A stretch of DNA of 64,000 bases, from contig CAZVPI010000003.1 in the NCBI GenBank assembly GCA_964628035.1, positions 62,001 to 126,000 on the forward strand, given 5' to 3'. The stretch's first letter is position 1; every line of letters starts with the position of its first letter. Both the position numbers and the translations under genes were made by a program. Of the stretch, positions 49,412 to 57,373 are shown piece after piece. Origin of the DNA: UBA2199 sp964628035. GTDB lineage: Bacteria > Acidobacteriota > Aminicenantia > UBA2199. Below the pieces are notes generated by a model. It did not search any database and was not told where the DNA came from. It saw nothing but the letters and a program-made list of their open reading frames with translations.

Positions 49412-51820
49412 ATGAGAAAGCGCCTACTTTTCCCGCTGCTGATCGCCTGCTGGACGGCGGCCGTCGCCGTACAGCCGGGCGCGGCCGACGCGACGCTGGA
49501 AGAACTCATCCGCGCCAGGGACTGGCCGGCGCTGGCGGCGCGCTTTGCCGACGACAGCCATCGCCAGCTCGCCGCTTACTTCGACGACTGCCAGGAAGTC
49601 GGCTTCACCCCCGTGCGCCCCGACACGGTGATGTTCTTCGCCCGTTTCGCCGAGTTCGCCGAGATCGGCGAGCTCTCCTTCACGGCGCGGGACGGGCGGT
49701 GGCAAGGCCTGGCCTTGAAGCGGACGATCAAGCCCCTGCACTTCATCCGCCAGTTCCGGCGCTACGCCGTCGCCGGCCTGCGGCTGCGCATGGGCGACGC
49801 CGAGATCCTCTTCCGCCGCGGCTCGCTCTACCGCGGTCTGCCCATGGGCAACGTCTTCCTGTTCCAGGGCGAGTGGGCGTTCCGCATCCGCCCCGATTCG
49901 GAGGAGGAGCGCCTGACTTTGGCGGCGCTGGAGCGCAGCGACGTGCTGGTCCGCGAGGCCCGCGCCGGAGTCTTCGTCGTCAACCGGCCCGACGAGCTGC
50001 TGCAGGGGCTGCCGGAGCCTGAGCCCAGCGCCGCCCCGGCCGACGAGGAGGCGCAGGCGCTTTACCGCGAGTTCCAGGGGCACTGGGGCATGCCGGTCTC
50101 GCTGCTGGGGGAACTGTGGTATTTCCCCTTCGCCCCCGATTTCAGCGCCGCCCTGTTCGCCGACCGCCCGGGCCGCTCCCATTTCCGCTATATCTTCAAC
50201 AGCGCCATCAGCCCCGACACCAGCCTGGTGCTGCTGCCGGAAAACAAATTTTTCCTGAGCTACAACGCCGTGAAGGGGCTCAAGTTCAGCCAGGGAGGCG
50301 TCGACGAGCTGGAGCGCCTGCAGCTGAACCTGTTCGTCAATCCCCAGGACTCCTTCCTGTCGGCGACCTCGGTGCTGAACTTCAAGGAGCCGGCGAGCGT
50401 CAAGACGGTGACCCTGCACCCGGGACTGGTGGTCAAGGGCTTCGGCCGCTCGCAGCAGCACGAGCTGCAGCTGTTCCACCGCGACGACACGTACTACCTG
50501 CTCGGCGAGGAGCTCAAGAAGTTCAGCTTCTACTATGCCGGCTCGGTCGCCTCCGCCGGCGAGGGCGACGAGCTGGCGCCCGCCCCCGCCCGCCGCCCGG
50601 GGCGCGAGCTCGACCCCTGCTACGTGCTCGACCGCGACCAGGGCTTCTACCCCAACCCCGGGCAGCATTTCTTCAAGAGCCTGCTGCGCGTCTCCCTGCC
50701 CGCCGGGCTGGAGTGCCTGGCCACCGGCCGCCTGCGCTCGCGGCAGCGCCTGGGGGACCGCAACGAGTTCGTCTTCGAGGGCGAAAGCAAGGGCGTCTCG
50801 CTGGCCTGCGGACCGTTCGTCAAGCTGGCGACGCTTCCCGGCGACGTGCCGCTGCACGTTTTCGGCAACCCGCGCCTGCGGATGCGCGACGCCTATTCGG
50901 CCGAGGCGCTGCGCGGCTACCTCGATTTCCTGGCCGAGAAATTCGGGCCCTTGAGCGTGCCCGAGGTCAACCTGCTGCTGCGCCGGCGCCCCGACTTCGG
51001 CGGCTGGAGCCAGCAGGGATTCGTGATCTGCAACCTGCTGGAGTCGACGCTGACCGACGACGACGTCAGCCGCCTGCGCCGGCTGCGCGCCGACAGCCCG
51101 GTGGTGTTCGGCGACATCAACCGCGACAACCTGGTCCACGAGCTGGCCCACCAATGGTGGGGCGGGATCGTCTCCTGGAAGTCCTACCAGGACCAGTGGC
51201 TCACCGAGGGGCTGGCGCAGTTCGCCACCCTGCTGTACCTGGAGAACACGCTGGGCGCGGGGAACTACCGCCGGGTGCTGGCCGCCTCCAAGCGCTGGGT
51301 GGCGCGCAAGAACGACGCCGGCCCGATCGTCTACGGCCGGCGCATCGCCAACCTCAGCGGGGATCTGCAGGCCTTCCAGAGCGTGGTCTACAACAAGGCG
51401 GCGCTGGTGTTCCTGATGCTCAAGGAGATGCTGGGCGAGGAGGAGATGCTCGAGCGCCTGCGCCGGGTGCTGGCTGATTGCCGCCACCAGAGCCTGACCA
51501 GCGCCCGCTTCATCCAGCTCGTCAGCCGCGGCGAGGAACGGCTGCAGAAGTTTTTCCAGGGCTGGGTCTTCACGCGCCGCCTGCCCAAGGCGCGCGCCCA
51601 GGTCGTCCTCGACGGGCGCAGCGCCGCGGTCACCGTCACCCAGGTCGACGGCGATTTCGTGTTCCCGCTGTCGCTGCGCGTTTCCTGCGCCGACGGCAAG
51701 TACACGCGCACGCTGATCGTCGAGAAACCGACCCAGACGTTCCGCCTCTTCGAGAACACCACCATCCAGTCGCTGCAGGTCGAGTCTCCCGTCGCGCCGG
51801 TCGAACTGCTGGCGCCCTAG
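49412..51820 (+). CDS. Secreted M1-family zinc metallopeptidase
   Basis: The 802-aa protein has a signal peptide (LLFPLLIACWTAAVAVQPGAA), a long N-terminal region without clear family (about 20-330), then an M1-like fold with HELAHQWWG (zinc ligands His576, His580; catalytic Glu577) and the third ligand Glu599 in WLTEGLAQF, 18 residues on. The GxMEN exopeptidase motif is not seen, so endo- or aminopeptidase action is open. ATG 49412 is chosen because the in-frame ATG at 49403 lies within the -10 box. The sulfatase-like gene follows after 51 bp. Confidence 0.9.
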   Translation: MRKRLLFPLLIACWTAAVAVQPGAADATLEELIRARDWPALAARFADDSHRQLAAYFDDCQEVGFTPVRPDTVMFFARFAEFAEIGELSFTARDGRWQGLALKRTIKPLHFIRQFRRYAVAGLRLRMGDAEILFRRGSLYRGLPMGNVFLFQGEWAFRIRPDSEEERLTLAALERSDVLVREARAGVFVVNRPDELLQGLPEPEPSAAPADEEAQALYREFQGHWGMPVSLLGELWYFPFAPDFSAALFADRPGRSHFRYIFNSAISPDTSLVLLPENKFFLSYNAVKGLKFSQGGVDELERLQLNLFVNPQDSFLSATSVLNFKEPASVKTVTLHPGLVVKGFGRSQQHELQLFHRDDTYYLLGEELKKFSFYYAGSVASAGEGDELAPAPARRPGRELDPCYVLDRDQGFYPNPGQHFFKSLLRVSLPAGLECLATGRLRSRQRLGDRNEFVFEGESKGVSLACGPFVKLATLPGDVPLHVFGNPRLRMRDAYSAEALRGYLDFLAEKFGPLSVPEVNLLLRRRPDFGGWSQQGFVICNLLESTLTDDDVSRLRRLRADSPVVFGDINRDNLVHELAHQWWGGIVSWKSYQDQWLTEGLAQFATLLYLENTLGAGNYRRVLAASKRWVARKNDAGPIVYGRRIANLSGDLQAFQSVVYNKAALVFLMLKEMLGEEEMLERLRRVLADCRHQSLTSARFIQLVSRGEERLQKFFQGWVFTRRLPKARAQVVLDGRSAAVTVTQVDGDFVFPLSLRVSCADGKYTRTLIVEKPTQTFRLFENTTIQSLQVESPVAPVELLAP

Positions 51821-51856
51821 GCCGGCCTGCGGCACCTTTCCGTCACCCGCGGGATG

Positions 51857-51865
51857 TGCTAGAAT
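51857..51865 (+). promoter_or_regulatory. Extended -10 promoter of the sulfatase-like gene
   Basis: TGC then TAGAAT (51860-51865), six bases before the GTG start at 51872, with no Shine-Dalgarno. Confidence 0.5.
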
Positions 51866-51871
51866 CGCGGC

Positions 51872-54265
51872 GTGAAACGCTTCCTTCCGCTCACGTCGCT
51901 TCTGGCCGTTCTGCTGGCTGCCGGCTTCCTCGGCGGCTGCCGGCGGCGGCCGGCCCTGCCCCGGAACCTGCTGCTCGTCACCCTGGACACAACCCGCGCC
52001 GACAGCCTGGGCAGCTACGGCAACCGGGACGCCGCCACGCCGAACCTGGACCGCCTGGCCCGCCAGGGCGTGCGCTTCACCCGGGCCTACGCCGCCGTGC
52101 CCCTGACCCTGCCTTCGCACGCCACCCTGCTGACCGGGCGCTATCCCACGGCCCATCTCGTGCGCAACAACGGTACCTATTTCCTGCCGCCTGCGGAGGT
52201 CACCCTGGCCGAGACGCTGGCCGGGCGGGGTTTTGACAGCGCGGCCTTCATCGCCTCCTTCACCCTGCTGGGAAAGTTCGGGCTGCGCCAGGGCTTCGCC
52301 CTCTACGAAGAGGGCTTCCGCCAGAAGGGGGTGGCCCTCACTTTCCATGACGAGGCGCCGGCCGACGAGGTCAGTGACAAGTTCCTGGCCTGGTTCGACA
52401 AGCGCGGCCCCCGGCCCTTCTTTGCCTGGATCCATTATTACGATCCGCACTCCCCCTACCAGGCCCATGCCGAGGTCGATGCCCGCTTCGCCGCTTCCGA
52501 GCGGCTGCGCTATGAAGGCGAGGTGGCCTTCGTCGACCTGCACTTCGGCCGCGTGCTGCGGCGGCTGGAGGAGAAGGGACAGCTCGAGCGTACGCTGGTC
52601 GTGGTCTGCGGCGACCACGGCGAGGCGTTCGGCGAGCACGGCGAGTTCGGCCACGGCATCTTCTGCTACGAGGAGAGCCTGCGCGTGCCGCTGCTCCTGC
52701 GCCACGCCGGGCTGGGCAAACCGGGCCGCGCGGTCGACGCCCGCGTCGGCCTGGTCGACGTGATGCCCACGATCCTCGACTGCCTGGGCATCCCCGTCCC
52801 CGCCTCGGTGCAGGGGAGGAGCTTCCGCGGGCTGGCCGCGGGCGGCGGCGAGGAGAAGCGGCGCGACGTCTATTTCGAGAGCCGTTTCGGCCTGGAAGCC
52901 AACGGCTGGGCGCCCATCACCGGGATGATCTCCGCTGGCCACAAGTATGTCTCCCTGATCGAGCCCGAGCTGTACGACCTGGAACATGATGCCGGGGAGC
53001 GCGACAACCTGTATTGGAAGGAACAGCCGCTGGCCCGGCGCATCGACGGCCAGCTGCGCCGCTTCCTTGTCGCTTCCTCCTCGGGCGCGGTCGCCGGCCG
53101 CCGCCGCCTCAGCGCCGACGACCTGGCCAGTCTGAAGACCCTCGGTTATGTCGGCGGCGGCGCGATGCAGAGCGGCGGGCTCATCGACCCCAAGCGCGGC
53201 CTGGCCGTCTATTCCGAGCTGGAGCGGCTGAAGGAGAGGGCCCGCGGCAACGACCTGGACGCGGTGCGGCGCGATTTTGCCCGCCTGCGCCAGTCCCATC
53301 CCGATGTGCGGCTGCCGGCGATGTTCGAGCTGGAATTCACGCTGCAGAAGGCCGCCGGCAGCGCCGACCGGGCGCTGGCGGCACTGGAGGCCGGGCACGC
53401 CGCCTTCCCGGAGAACGAGTCGTTCGCCCTGATCCTGGCCGCCGAGCTGGCCGGGCGCGGCGAAGCGGCGCGGGCGCGGGAGCTGGCGCAGCGGCTGCTG
53501 GCCGCGAACCCGCGCCTGGCCGCCGCCCTGGTCCTCCTCGGCGACCTGGAGCGCGACGAAGGCAGGAGCGCCGAGGCCCTGGAGCATTACCGGCGCGCCC
53601 TGGAACTCGAGCCGCAGAACGCGCGTCTGAAGGAGAGGGTGGCCGAGATCGCCTCGAACGCACCGGCCGCGGAGCGGCAGGCGGCCCTGGAGCGCCGGGC
53701 CCTCAGCCTGATCGAGGGCGGGCGGCTCGAGGAGGCGCGCCGGCTGCTCGAGGAGATCGTGCGCGCCGACCCGCGCCACGCCGGGGCGCTGGCGCATCTG
53801 GGCGCCATCGCCTCGCGCCAGGGCGACCTGGACCTCGCCTGGGAGCGCCTGCAGCAGGCGCTGCGCCTGGACCCGGCGAACGCCCCGGCCCACTGCAATG
53901 CCGGCGTGGTGCTATTCAGGCGTTTCCAGGCCGGAGGCGGCCGCCGCCTGCTGCCCCAGGCGCTGGCCAGCTTCAACCGCGCCGTCGCCCTCGAGCCGCG
54001 CCTGGCCGAGGCCTATGACGGCCGCGGCGCCGTGCACATGGCGCTGGGCGAGAATGCCGCGGCCGCCGAGGACTTCGCCAGGTTGGTGGAACTCCGGCCG
54101 GCCGCGGTCAATGCCCATTTCAACCTGGCCTTCGCCCTGGCCAATGCCGGCCGCCGCAACCAGGCGCGGGACGTGCTCGTCGCCCTGCGCGACGCCCCCG
54201 GCGTTGCGCTCAGCTCCGGTGAAAGGCGCGAGCTGGAGGCGTTGATCGCCGACATGGCCCGCTGA
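51872..54265 (+). CDS. Sulfatase-superfamily lipoprotein with TPR domain
   Basis: The 797-aa protein starts with GTG, has a lipobox (FLGGC, Cys23), an alkaline-phosphatase/sulfatase-fold domain (about 30-410) and about eight TPR-like helices pairs (about 440-795). Metal ligands are visible: LLVTLDTTRAD (Asp39) and VVCGDHGEAFGEHGEFGHG. In the nucleophile motif the sulfatase Cys/Ser is Thr79 (TLPSHATLLTGR), so no formylglycine can form. It is more likely a phosphohydrolase, phosphotransferase or a binding protein. It lies on the outer face of the inner membrane or in the outer membrane, between the M1 peptidase and a TonB-like gene. Confidence 0.88.
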   Translation: MKRFLPLTSLLAVLLAAGFLGGCRRRPALPRNLLLVTLDTTRADSLGSYGNRDAATPNLDRLARQGVRFTRAYAAVPLTLPSHATLLTGRYPTAHLVRNNGTYFLPPAEVTLAETLAGRGFDSAAFIASFTLLGKFGLRQGFALYEEGFRQKGVALTFHDEAPADEVSDKFLAWFDKRGPRPFFAWIHYYDPHSPYQAHAEVDARFAASERLRYEGEVAFVDLHFGRVLRRLEEKGQLERTLVVVCGDHGEAFGEHGEFGHGIFCYEESLRVPLLLRHAGLGKPGRAVDARVGLVDVMPTILDCLGIPVPASVQGRSFRGLAAGGGEEKRRDVYFESRFGLEANGWAPITGMISAGHKYVSLIEPELYDLEHDAGERDNLYWKEQPLARRIDGQLRRFLVASSSGAVAGRRRLSADDLASLKTLGYVGGGAMQSGGLIDPKRGLAVYSELERLKERARGNDLDAVRRDFARLRQSHPDVRLPAMFELEFTLQKAAGSADRALAALEAGHAAFPENESFALILAAELAGRGEAARARELAQRLLAANPRLAAALVLLGDLERDEGRSAEALEHYRRALELEPQNARLKERVAEIASNAPAAERQAALERRALSLIEGGRLEEARRLLEEIVRADPRHAGALAHLGAIASRQGDLDLAWERLQQALRLDPANAPAHCNAGVVLFRRFQAGGGRRLLPQALASFNRAVALEPRLAEAYDGRGAVHMALGENAAAAEDFARLVELRPAAVNAHFNLAFALANAGRRNQARDVLVALRDAPGVALSSGERRELEALIADMAR

Positions 54266-54359
54266 ATCCGCGGCGGCACTGGATTTTCAGGGCAAAATGC
54301 GGTATGGTATGCCATTGATGCGATAGCGAACGATCGCTTCGGGAACGACGAGGTCGGAC

Positions 54360-55121
54360 ATGCTTGATGAATCGCTGCTCGATCCCCTGGACAAGCAGGC
54401 GCGCGGCCGCCGCTGGCTGCTGCTGCCCGCCTCCCTGCTCGTCCATCTCCTGTTCGTCGCCGCCCTGGTGGTCGTGCCGCTGCTGCTGGCCGAGGCCGAC
54501 CTGCCCGAGATCCAGGTGACCAACGTGCTCATCGTGTCGCCGCCGCTGCCCGCCCCGCCGCCCCCGCCTCCGCCCCCGCTCGGCCGGCGCCGAGGCGTCG
54601 GGCCTGCGAAGAAGAACCCGGAGCAGGCCGAAGTCAGGCCGCCGGTGGTTTACGGCCGCCTGATCGCCCCCATCGAGGTGCCGGTGACCATCGAGGAGGA
54701 CGAGGGCAGCGACTTCGGCGTCGAGGGCGGAGTGCCCTGGGGGGTCATCGGCGGCGTCGAGGGCGGGGTCGAGGGCGGGGTCATCGGCGGCGTGCTGGGA
54801 GGCGTGCTGGGCGGCGAGATGGGCAACGAGCAGCCCTTCTTCGTCAGCGGCAGGAAGGTGCCGCGCCTGCTGCGCGAGGTCAAGCCCGAGTACCCCCAGG
54901 AGGCTTTCGCCAACCGCCTGCAGGGGATCGTGATCGTCGAGGCCATGACCGACATCTACGGCCGCGTCAGCCGCGCACGCATCATCAGCGGCCACCCTGT
55001 TTTCCACCAGGCGGCGCTGGCGGCCGTCTACCAGTGGGTGTACGAACCGTACATCGTCGACGGCGTGCCCAGGCCCATTTACTTCACCGTTTCCATCACC
55101 TTCGGGCTCACCTTCCAGTAG
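54360..55121 (+). CDS. TonB-family energy-transducing protein
   Basis: The 253-aa protein has one membrane helix (about 22-43), a Pro-rich stretch (PPLPAPPPPPPPPL), a Gly/Val repeat region (about 121-154; units GGVEGGV, GGVLGGV) and a C-terminal TonB domain (about 165-253; PRLLREVKPEYPQEAFANRLQGIVIVEAMTDIYGRVSRARII...VYQWVYEPYIVDGVPRP). It would pass proton-motive energy to the Oar-like receptors nearby. No exbB/exbD genes are in the window. The Gly/Val repeat is found in TonB-like proteins of some deep lineages rather than in E. coli TonB. Confidence 0.9.
   Translation: MLDESLLDPLDKQARGRRWLLLPASLLVHLLFVAALVVVPLLLAEADLPEIQVTNVLIVSPPLPAPPPPPPPPLGRRRGVGPAKKNPEQAEVRPPVVYGRLIAPIEVPVTIEEDEGSDFGVEGGVPWGVIGGVEGGVEGGVIGGVLGGVLGGEMGNEQPFFVSGRKVPRLLREVKPEYPQEAFANRLQGIVIVEAMTDIYGRVSRARIISGHPVFHQAALAAVYQWVYEPYIVDGVPRPIYFTVSITFGLTFQ
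54721..54822 (+). repeat. In-frame Gly-Gly-Val repeat region of the TonB-like gene
   Basis: About ten short units encoding GGV followed by E, I or L, such as GGVEGG and GGVLGG, lie between the Pro-rich spacer and the TonB domain. Confidence 0.75.
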
Positions 55122-55431
55122 GGATCTCGGCGCAAGGCGGACGGCCCTGAAGGCCCCCGCTGAGAGGGGGCGTGCGGCGCACGGCAGCGGCCTAGAACAA
55201 TCAATCGTGATGCGTGATACGTGATGAGCGATGAGAAACAGCCAACGATCGGTCTTGGCAGTTTTGCAACACAGGATTCCTCTTGTTGAACACCCTGCTG
55301 GTACTTGAGATAGGAAAGGGAAAAGGGAAAGCGAAGACCCGTCAAGTGATCGTTGCCACTGCGACCACCATCACCATCACGTAGAGTTCGTTGATCCCGT
55401 TCGCTCGTTGAGCCTCCTTCTAACACTAGCA
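55122..55431. other. 310-bp repeat-filled gap between tonB-like and hydrogenase operons
   Basis: The gap between these convergent units holds element copy D, a GGGAAAA heptad tract, and CGTAGAGTTCG (55379-55389), which recurs with one base added at 55437-55448 inside the end of the protease gene. At 55153-55171 a six-pair GCCCCC/GGGGGC hairpin follows the TonB-like stop, but without a T run. No gene is seen. Confidence 0.6.
55206..55252 (+). repeat. Heptad/GATGAGAAACAGCC/CGATCG element (copy D)
   Basis: Four 7-bp units of CGTGATG type (55206-55233) lead into GATGAGAAACAGCCAA and CGATCG. A further GGGAAAA-type tract of three units lies at 55311-55331. Confidence 0.75.
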
Positions 55432-56004
55432 CTAACGCGTAGAGTTCGATGAGTTGGTTGTGGGCACGGACACGTATTTCTTTCCCGCCAATGCTCGTAC
55501 GATCTCCTGGGCCAAAAACCTGGCCAAGGGCTTGACCGTCCGCCGCACCGGCGCCGAGAGCCTCCTGCCCGGCAGCAGCGTCTTGGGCTGCACGCCGACC
55601 AGCAGCACGCGGCAGGGGAGCGAATCGGCCAGGAAGCGCATCAGCAGCTTCAGCGGCAGGCGGTGGCTGGTCATGTCGCCGAGGGTGATGGCGTCCTCCT
55701 CGACCAGGAAGGCGGTGCCCGGCGCCAGGCCGCGGTCGACGGCGTCGAGCAGGACCACGTGGCTGGGGGCGAAGGCGCGCACCGTGCCGGTATAGTTCTC
55801 GGGCGCCTCGCCGGCGTCGACGACGCGCAGGCGCGGGTCGGGCGGCAGGGCGCGGGCCAGGGCCCGGGCCAGGGCGCCGCCCAGGCGGTCGTCGCTTTTC
55901 CAGTCCATGCCGATGCCCAGGACGAAGACGCTGCCGGCGCCGCCCAGGCGCTCCGCCACCTGCGCCTGGAATTCCGGCGCATGAAGGAATGCCGCTTCGG
56001 GCAT
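55432..56004 (-). CDS. hycI: [NiFe]-hydrogenase maturation protease, HycI-type (peptidase A31)
   Basis: The 190-aa protein fits peptidase family A31: GSVFVLGIGMDWKSDDRLGGALARAL (Ni-sensing Asp/Glu region), HVVLLDAVDRG, SHRLPLKLLMRFLADSLPCRVLLVGVQP (HycI-like GIQP region), then VRRTVKPLARFLAQEI. It would cut the C-terminal tail of the hydrogenase large subunit after Ni insertion. It is the last gene of the hydrogenase operon, 44 bp after the ferredoxin subunit. The final residues (NSSNSTR) are encoded in repeat DNA. The frame continues upstream, but it overlaps the previous gene out of frame, so ATG 56004 is used. Confidence 0.85.
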   Translation of the reverse strand: MPEAAFLHAPEFQAQVAERLGGAGSVFVLGIGMDWKSDDRLGGALARALARALPPDPRLRVVDAGEAPENYTGTVRAFAPSHVVLLDAVDRGLAPGTAFLVEEDAITLGDMTSHRLPLKLLMRFLADSLPCRVLLVGVQPKTLLPGRRLSAPVRRTVKPLARFLAQEIVRALAGKKYVSVPTTNSSNSTR

Positions 56005-56048
56005 TCCGGGAAGGGGCGCGGCGGGAGTTTCTCTGGCGATGGTTGGAA

Positions 56049-56408
56049 TTACTTGTACTCGATCTTGAGGTTCCAGCGGCTGAACGCGGCTACCTCGTAC
56101 TCCTGGTCCATGTGGTAGGCCTTGGTGGGGCAGGAGTCGACGCACTGGGCGCAGTGGATGCAGCGGTCGTTGTGCAGGACCATCTTGAACTTCTTCTCGG
56201 TCTCGGAGACGCGGATAATGTCGATGGCCTCGGCCGGGCAGTCGTTGACGCAGATGTTGCAGCCGATGCACTTGGCCGCGTTGAAGACCACCGTGCCGCG
56301 GAAGTCACGGGGCACGGCCTCCTTCTCGAACGGGTACCTGACCGTCACCGGCTTCTTGAACAGGCTGCGCAGCAACTCGGGCAAAAACGGCGCGACTCGC
56401 AGGCTCAT
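56049..56408 (-). CDS. Hydrogenase 2x[4Fe-4S] subunit (NuoI/HyfH-like)
   Basis: The 119-aa protein has two clusters motifs, CIGCNICVNDCP and CIHCAQCVDSCP, and begins with an amphipathic helix that would lie on the membrane arm. It carries electrons between ferredoxin and the catalytic pair. The start overlaps the upstream NuoH-like gene by four bases. Confidence 0.93.
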   Translation of the reverse strand: MSLRVAPFLPELLRSLFKKPVTVRYPFEKEAVPRDFRGTVVFNAAKCIGCNICVNDCPAEAIDIIRVSETEKKFKMVLHNDRCIHCAQCVDSCPTKAYHMDQEYEVAAFSRWNLKIEYK

Positions 56409-57373
56409 GATAGGCTCCCTTTGATGAGGATGACGATGAACAGCTGCAGCACGGCCAGGGGCGCCAGCCAGCGCCAGGAGAAGCCGATCATCTGGTCGAT
56501 GCGGATGCGGCTGGTGGCGGCGCGCAGGGCGGCCAGCAGGAAGATGACGAACAGGGTCTTGACCACCAGCCAGGCAAAGCCGGGCAGCAGGCCGCCCGGG
56601 AAGCCGCCCAGGAAGACGGCGGCGATCAGGGCGGCGCCGACCACCATCTCGATGTCGCCCAGCAGGCGGAAGAAGGCCAGCTTCTTGCCCGAGTACTCGG
56701 TGAACTGGCCGCCGACGATCTCCGTTTCGGCGTGGGGGATGTCGAAGGGGACGCGCTCCAGCTTGGCCTGCAGGCAGATGACGGCGATGACGAAGCCGAT
56801 GAGGTTGGCCAGCATCAGCGCCGGGCGGGCCTGGTAGAAGGCGGCGATCTCCACGATGCGCCAGGAGCCGGCCAGCACGGCGGGCGCCAGCAGGGCCAGC
56901 AGCAAGGGGATCTCGTAGCCGAAGAGCATGGTCAGCACGCGCACGCCGCCGATGGCCGAGAAGTAGTTCGTCGAATGCCAACCGGCCAGGAACAGGATCA
57001 GCGTCGGCAGGCTGAGCAGGTAGATGACGACGATCAGGTCGCCGGGGAAGGAGTTGAAGCTGGGGGCCGTGCCGTAGTGCCAGACCGGCAGGTAGAGGGC
57101 CGCCGTGCTGACGATGGCCAGGGCGAACACGGGCAGGGCCGAGAACATGCCCTTGTCGGCCTGCTCGGGGACGATGTCCTCCTTGGCGAAGAGCTTGAGG
57201 ATGTCGGCCACCGGCTGCAGGATGCCGGCGCGGCCGGTGTGCAGCGGCCCGATGCGGTTCTGCATGCGGGCGTACAGCTTGCGGTCGAACCACTCGCAGA
57301 AGGTGGAGTACACCATCAGGAAGAGCAGACCCGGGTAGACCAGGATGTAGAGGATGGGCTTTAGAATGGCCAT
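56405..57373 (-). CDS. Hydrogenase membrane subunit (NuoH/HyfC-like)
   Basis: The 322-aa protein has about eight membrane helices and NuoH signatures: ERK-like CEWFDRKLYARMQNRIGP, GILQPVADILKLFAKEDIVPEQADK, and LERVPFDIPHAETEIVGGQFTEYSGKK. It links the soluble catalytic arm to the ion-pumping arm. It overlaps the large-subunit gene by 13 bp. Confidence 0.95.
   Translation of the reverse strand: MAILKPILYILVYPGLLFLMVYSTFCEWFDRKLYARMQNRIGPLHTGRAGILQPVADILKLFAKEDIVPEQADKGMFSALPVFALAIVSTAALYLPVWHYGTAPSFNSFPGDLIVVIYLLSLPTLILFLAGWHSTNYFSAIGGVRVLTMLFGYEIPLLLALLAPAVLAGSWRIVEIAAFYQARPALMLANLIGFVIAVICLQAKLERVPFDIPHAETEIVGGQFTEYSGKKLAFFRLLGDIEMVVGAALIAAVFLGGFPGGLLPGFAWLVVKTLFVIFLLAALRAATSRIRIDQMIGFSWRWLAPLAVLQLFIVILIKGSLS

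Noticed and set aside
49424..53893. A 1489-codon open frame on the minus strand
   Set aside because: It is antisense to the M1 peptidase and sulfatase-like genes, both with catalytic motifs, and has a shadow-like composition.
51872..54265. Classic formylglycine sulfatase
   Set aside because: The Cys/Ser of the C/S-x-P-x-R motif is Thr and the Arg is His.
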